From NCBI GenBank assembly GCA_002335115.1, contig DDCR01000080.1, positions 1-9,370 of the forward strand: DNA of 9,370 nucleotides, read 5' to 3'. Made by a program: the position numbers and the translations under genes. Positions within the stretch are counted from its first letter, which is position 1, and each line of letters opens with the position of its first letter. The notes beneath the pieces are model-generated. The model ran no database searches and had not been told where the DNA came from. It worked only from the letters and a program-made list of their open reading frames with translations. This stretch comes from Oceanospirillaceae bacterium UBA2001. Its GTDB lineage: Bacteria; Pseudomonadota; Gammaproteobacteria; Pseudomonadales; Balneatricaceae. Positions 7,214 to 9,370 of this stretch are shown piece after piece.

Positions 7214-7230
7214 CTCGATAACTTATCGAG
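7214..7230 (-). terminator. 17-bp palindrome over the stop codon of the APRT-like gene
   Basis: CTCGATAA (7214-7221) and TTATCGAG (7223-7230) are perfect inverted arms around one central base. As RNA on the minus strand, this gives a six-bp stem with a five-base loop, followed by only three Ts. It includes the TAA stop of the minus-strand gene. It may be a weak terminator or a 3'-end structure; a protein-binding site is also possible. Confidence 0.3.
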
Positions 7231-7843
7231 GGAATGCAGCTTCAGGATTGTAAGTTTTGAAACTTTCTAAATACTGAGCGTTAGCCTGATCTTGCCACTT
7301 TGTGTTGGGTTGGATGGCAGTAATACACTTATATTTCTCCCGATACTTAGCGGTGTTGTCATTATCTTCCATAACAATGGCAACCATGCCTGCAACAATG
7401 CCGTTTTGCTGTTCGACTAATTGTATCGCACCATGCATGGTGCCTCCTGTTTCAACCCACTGGTCGACCAATAACACTCGAGTGCCTGGAGCATACGCAG
7501 GTAGGCGCATTTCCATGGCTTGAGTGCGCCCAGTATAATTGGTCATGTCCGCACTATCGGTATCAACACATAATTTTCCAGCTTTGCGAATTGGTAAAAA
7601 ACCACAGCCAATGCGAGCGGCAATACCGGCAGCCATCACAAACCCCATGGCATCTAATCCCGCAACTACATCCACATCTTTTGCATTGATCTCTGCGCAA
7701 AGGTCATCAAGTAAGTCATGATAAGCTTCACCATTAATGTAGATTGATGTTGGATCAAGCCATGCAAACTTATCACCTTTGGTGTTGGGTGCCATGATCG
7801 AAAAATACCAACGGTCATCTCTTGGACCTTTATCAAAACTCAT
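7223..7843 (-). CDS. Adenine-phosphoribosyltransferase-like protein (type I PRTase)
   Basis: Type I phosphoribosyltransferase fold, probably transferring a base to PRPP in the cytoplasm. The 206 residues resemble APRT. A hydrophobic strand with VVAGLDAMGFVMAAGIAARIGCGFLPIRKAGKL stretches over about 59-91; the IRKAGKL part is the APRT-like base-loop signature. The PRPP loop VLLVDQWVETGGTM lies at 123-136. The usual pair of acidic residues there is Asp-Gln, and the loop reads W-V-E-T-G-G-T rather than the common L-x-A-T-G-G-T. About 55 N-terminal residues precede the core (FAWLDPTSIYINGEAYHDLLDDL). The ATG has a strong SD, GAGGGG, six bases away. It is the second gene of a likely operon with the BtpA-like gene, ten bases upstream. 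Adenine is plausible but not proven; other bases cannot be excluded, so no symbol is given. Confidence 0.85.
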   Translation of the reverse strand: MSFDKGPRDDRWYFSIMAPNTKGDKFAWLDPTSIYINGEAYHDLLDDLCAEINAKDVDVVAGLDAMGFVMAAGIAARIGCGFLPIRKAGKLCVDTDSADMTNYTGRTQAMEMRLPAYAPGTRVLLVDQWVETGGTMHGAIQLVEQQNGIVAGMVAIVMEDNDNTAKYREKYKCITAIQPNTKWQDQANAQYLESFKTYNPEAAFPR

Positions 7844-7849
7844 ATGCTT

Positions 7850-7855
7850 CCCCTC
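7850..7855 (-). promoter_or_regulatory. Strong ribosome binding site of the APRT-like gene
   Basis: On the minus strand GAGGGG lies six bases before ATG (7841-7843) and overlaps the TGA stop (7854-7856) of the preceding BtpA-like gene. This fits translational coupling of the pair and fixes the start. Confidence 0.65.
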
Positions 7856-8591
7856 AATGTTTTATGGCATACATTAATTTTTTTAATTTATTGGCATCAA
7901 TATTGTAAAAGTCACCCTCTATATTAATGCCAGTAGCGACCATGAATAAATCCACATTCTTTTTGTATTCTGCTACATTTTCTGGCGTAATTCCAGAGGC
8001 AACAGCAAGACTTGTGTGGCCACAATTTTCGCGAAAAGTTTTAATTTTTTCAACATCAGCGGCTTGGCCTGTGGCAACACCAGAGGTGACCACTATATCC
8101 ATATGTTGGGTAGCAAGTTGGGCACTGTAAGCATAATCAGATGGACTCACTTCACGTTGTTTTTTAAAGGCGGTACCACCAATATACAAACCTTTCCATC
8201 CACTATTCTGACGCACTTCATCAATTCTTACTGCATCTATTTGTTCATGTATTGGTCTTCGCTCGTCAATACACGCGTCATCAGCCCAATACCCATCTAC
8301 ACGAATACCCTCTGTTTGAAGGGCGCCTAAAATTGGAAAGGCGAATTCACCAGTGACGGCAAGAAAATTGATGCCAATCCAATAATCAGGAAATTCAGCC
8401 CGTATACTCTTAATAATCGGAAGCAGTTTTTCTTTCTCAAAATCATGGTTAATCAGAAATACACCAGGGCAACCCCCAAGCTTAGCGATGACGATATTTC
8501 GGTAGGCTTGGTCATGATCTAAAACATGAATCACAGGTAAGACAATAGGATTATCGCTACCAAACTTCAGATGGAATTCACTGCGGAGCAT
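7854..8591 (-). CDS. BtpA/SgcQ-like TIM-barrel protein
   Basis: A 245-residue soluble protein with the strand-turn pattern of a TIM barrel, most like the BtpA/SgcQ family. The N-terminal PVIHV (19-23) begins the barrel, as in BtpA proteins. The most diagnostic part is C-terminal: VTSGVATGQAADVEKIKTFRE at 168-188, VASGITPENVAEY at 198-209, then the last-strand VATGINIEGDFYNID at 218-232. The two glycine-containing loops after strands 7 and 8 resemble phosphate-binding loops, so a phosphorylated ligand is likely (inference). BtpA is named from a cyanobacterial factor for photosystem I accumulation; that role cannot apply to this context, and SgcQ has no firm reaction. The start at 8591 has only a weak GGA upstream. 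It precedes the APRT-like gene by ten bases and follows the ETF:ubiquinone oxidoreductase gene by 85. Confidence 0.8.
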   Translation of the reverse strand: MLRSEFHLKFGSDNPIVLPVIHVLDHDQAYRNIVIAKLGGCPGVFLINHDFEKEKLLPIIKSIRAEFPDYWIGINFLAVTGEFAFPILGALQTEGIRVDGYWADDACIDERRPIHEQIDAVRIDEVRQNSGWKGLYIGGTAFKKQREVSPSDYAYSAQLATQHMDIVVTSGVATGQAADVEKIKTFRENCGHTSLAVASGITPENVAEYKKNVDLFMVATGINIEGDFYNIDANKLKKLMYAIKH

Positions 8592-8639
8592 GGGATGGGT
8601 TCCAATAAAATGCGTTCAATGTGTTCTTTGGCTAACACT

Positions 8640-8645
8640 ATCATA
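8640..8645 (-). promoter_or_regulatory. Weak candidate -10 box for the BtpA-like/PRTase pair
   Basis: TATGAT on the minus strand lies 48 bases before the BtpA-like start, in the 85-base gap 8592-8676. No clear -35 box was found at the right distance. The pair could equally be read from the upstream ETF:ubiquinone oxidoreductase gene. Nothing else was recognised in the gap apart from one arm of the hairpin at 8660-8697. Confidence 0.2.
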
Positions 8646-8659
8646 GAATTTTAGTGACT

Positions 8660-8697
8660 CCAAACTACCCTTAAAGCTACATGTTGGGATAGTTTGG
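8660..8697 (-). other. Stem-loop spanning the ETF:ubiquinone oxidoreductase stop codon
   Basis: CCAAACTACCC (8660-8670) pairs with GGGATAGTTTGG (8686-8697), giving 11 base pairs with one bulged base (8689) and a 15-base loop that contains the TAG stop (8677-8679). No T-run follows on the minus strand, so it is not a standard terminator. A role in mRNA 3'-end stability or in separating the two transcripts is possible. Confidence 0.4.
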
Positions 8698-9370
8698 CCC
8701 ACCTGCACCTTCTGGTACCACCCAAGTTATATTTTGACTGGGGTCTTTAATATCGCAGGTTTTACAGTGGACACAGTTTTGACTATTTATTTGAAAGATT
8801 TTTTCACCCTTATCATCCTCTAAAACCTCATACACCCCTGCAGGGCAATACCTTTGGGCAGGTTCGTCCCACATGCTTAAATTGATACCTAGGGGTATGC
8901 TTGCATCTTTTAACGTCAGGTGGCAGGGCTGATTCTCTTCATGGTTGGCACCCGAAATAAAGACAGAAGATAGCTTGTCAAAACTGATCAAACCATCAGG
9001 CTTGGGGTAGTCTATTTTAGGCATCTGTGCGGCTGGTTTTAATTGGGCATGGTCTGGTATGTTATCTTTCAAATTTATGGGCAGTTTGCCCGCAAATATA
9101 TTTTGTTCTATCCAATTGAATGCGCCCCCTAACCACATGCCAAACTTATGCATAGCGGCACCAAAATTTCGTGCTTTGTAGAGCTCTTCATGTAACCAAG
9201 ACTGCTTGAATTTATCACCATATACCTGCAAATCTTGCTGGCCTTCATCACCATTGGCGAGGGCTTCAAATAGAGTTTCAGCGGCTAACATGCCAGATTT
9301 CATGGCTGTGTGACTACCTTTGATTTTAGCAAAATTCATAGTGCCGGCATCACAACCAATTAATAAAGCT
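8677..9370 (-). CDS. Electron transfer flavoprotein:ubiquinone oxidoreductase, C-terminal part (5' end outside the window)
   Basis: Inner-membrane-associated flavo-iron-sulfur enzyme passing electrons from reduced ETF (fatty acid and amino acid oxidation) to ubiquinone. The frame is open to the right edge; the ten codons before the Met at 9337-9339 read ALLIGCDAGT and continue the family sequence, so that Met is internal. About 230 residues are visible. Numbering from that Met, NFAKIKGSHTAMKSG at 2-16 belongs to the FAD-binding domain. The C-terminal ferredoxin-like domain holds the four [4Fe-4S] ligands C165 (RYCPAGVYE), C189, C192 and C195 (NCVHCKTCDIKDP), followed by the conserved ITWVVPEGAGGPNYPNM end. 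All ligands are intact. Proteins of this family are about 550 residues, so over half is missing to the right. Symbols such as etfD or ETFDH are used in some genomes; none is assigned here. Confidence 0.96.
   Translation of the reverse strand, partial: ALLIGCDAGTMNFAKIKGSHTAMKSGMLAAETLFEALANGDEGQQDLQVYGDKFKQSWLHEELYKARNFGAAMHKFGMWLGGAFNWIEQNIFAGKLPINLKDNIPDHAQLKPAAQMPKIDYPKPDGLISFDKLSSVFISGANHEENQPCHLTLKDASIPLGINLSMWDEPAQRYCPAGVYEVLEDDKGEKIFQINSQNCVHCKTCDIKDPSQNITWVVPEGAGGPNYPNM

Noticed and set aside
7302..8330. Plus-strand open frames opposite the APRT-like and BtpA-like genes
   Set aside because: These are shadows of two clearly recognisable minus-strand proteins, with low-complexity translations and no family match.
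1..9370. Mobile element, prophage, CRISPR or defence system
   Set aside because: No transposase, integrase, direct repeat array or defence-type domain was seen. The genes are housekeeping or metabolic and the gaps are short.

Overview
The window looks like chromosomal DNA of a gammaproteobacterium. The evidence is the gene order fabF-pabC-mltG-tmk-holB-tatD on one strand, followed by a TetR-type regulator and a DUF1285 protein. From memory, this arrangement resembles the Pseudomonas/Cellvibrionales type. Base composition appears moderate (no GC count was made), and nothing points to recent transfer: no insertion sequence, phage gene, CRISPR array, tRNA or rRNA is visible.

Plus strand, 1-5068: a tightly packed operon. 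It holds the C-terminal half of beta-ketoacyl-ACP synthase II (fabF), aminodeoxychorismate lyase (pabC, folate), the lytic transglycosylase MltG (peptidoglycan), thymidylate kinase (tmk), the DNA polymerase III delta' subunit (holB) and a TatD-family metallohydrolase (ycfH). Genes overlap or are 2-21 bases apart. The pilZ gene often found between holB and tatD in related bacteria is absent; only two bases separate those genes. PabC carries two unusual substitutions at normally conserved fold-type IV positions.

Plus strand, 5069-7099: a 94-base gap holds a 26-bp inverted repeat, a good candidate operator for the TetR-family gene that follows. A DUF1285 gene starts six bases after the TetR stop. 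Then comes upp (uracil phosphoribosyltransferase), possibly with its own promoter.

7100-7222: a convergent intergenic region with a long imperfect stem-loop and a 17-bp palindrome over the stop codon of the opposing gene.

Minus strand, 9370-7223: read in transcription order, these are the C-terminal part of electron-transfer flavoprotein:ubiquinone oxidoreductase, then a BtpA/SgcQ-like TIM-barrel protein, then an adenine-phosphoribosyltransferase-like protein 10 bases behind it. The last two form a probable two-gene operon and are the best candidate here for an uncharacterised pathway, perhaps nucleobase or nucleotide salvage, lying tail to tail with upp. Most of the window is otherwise ordinary housekeeping sequence.
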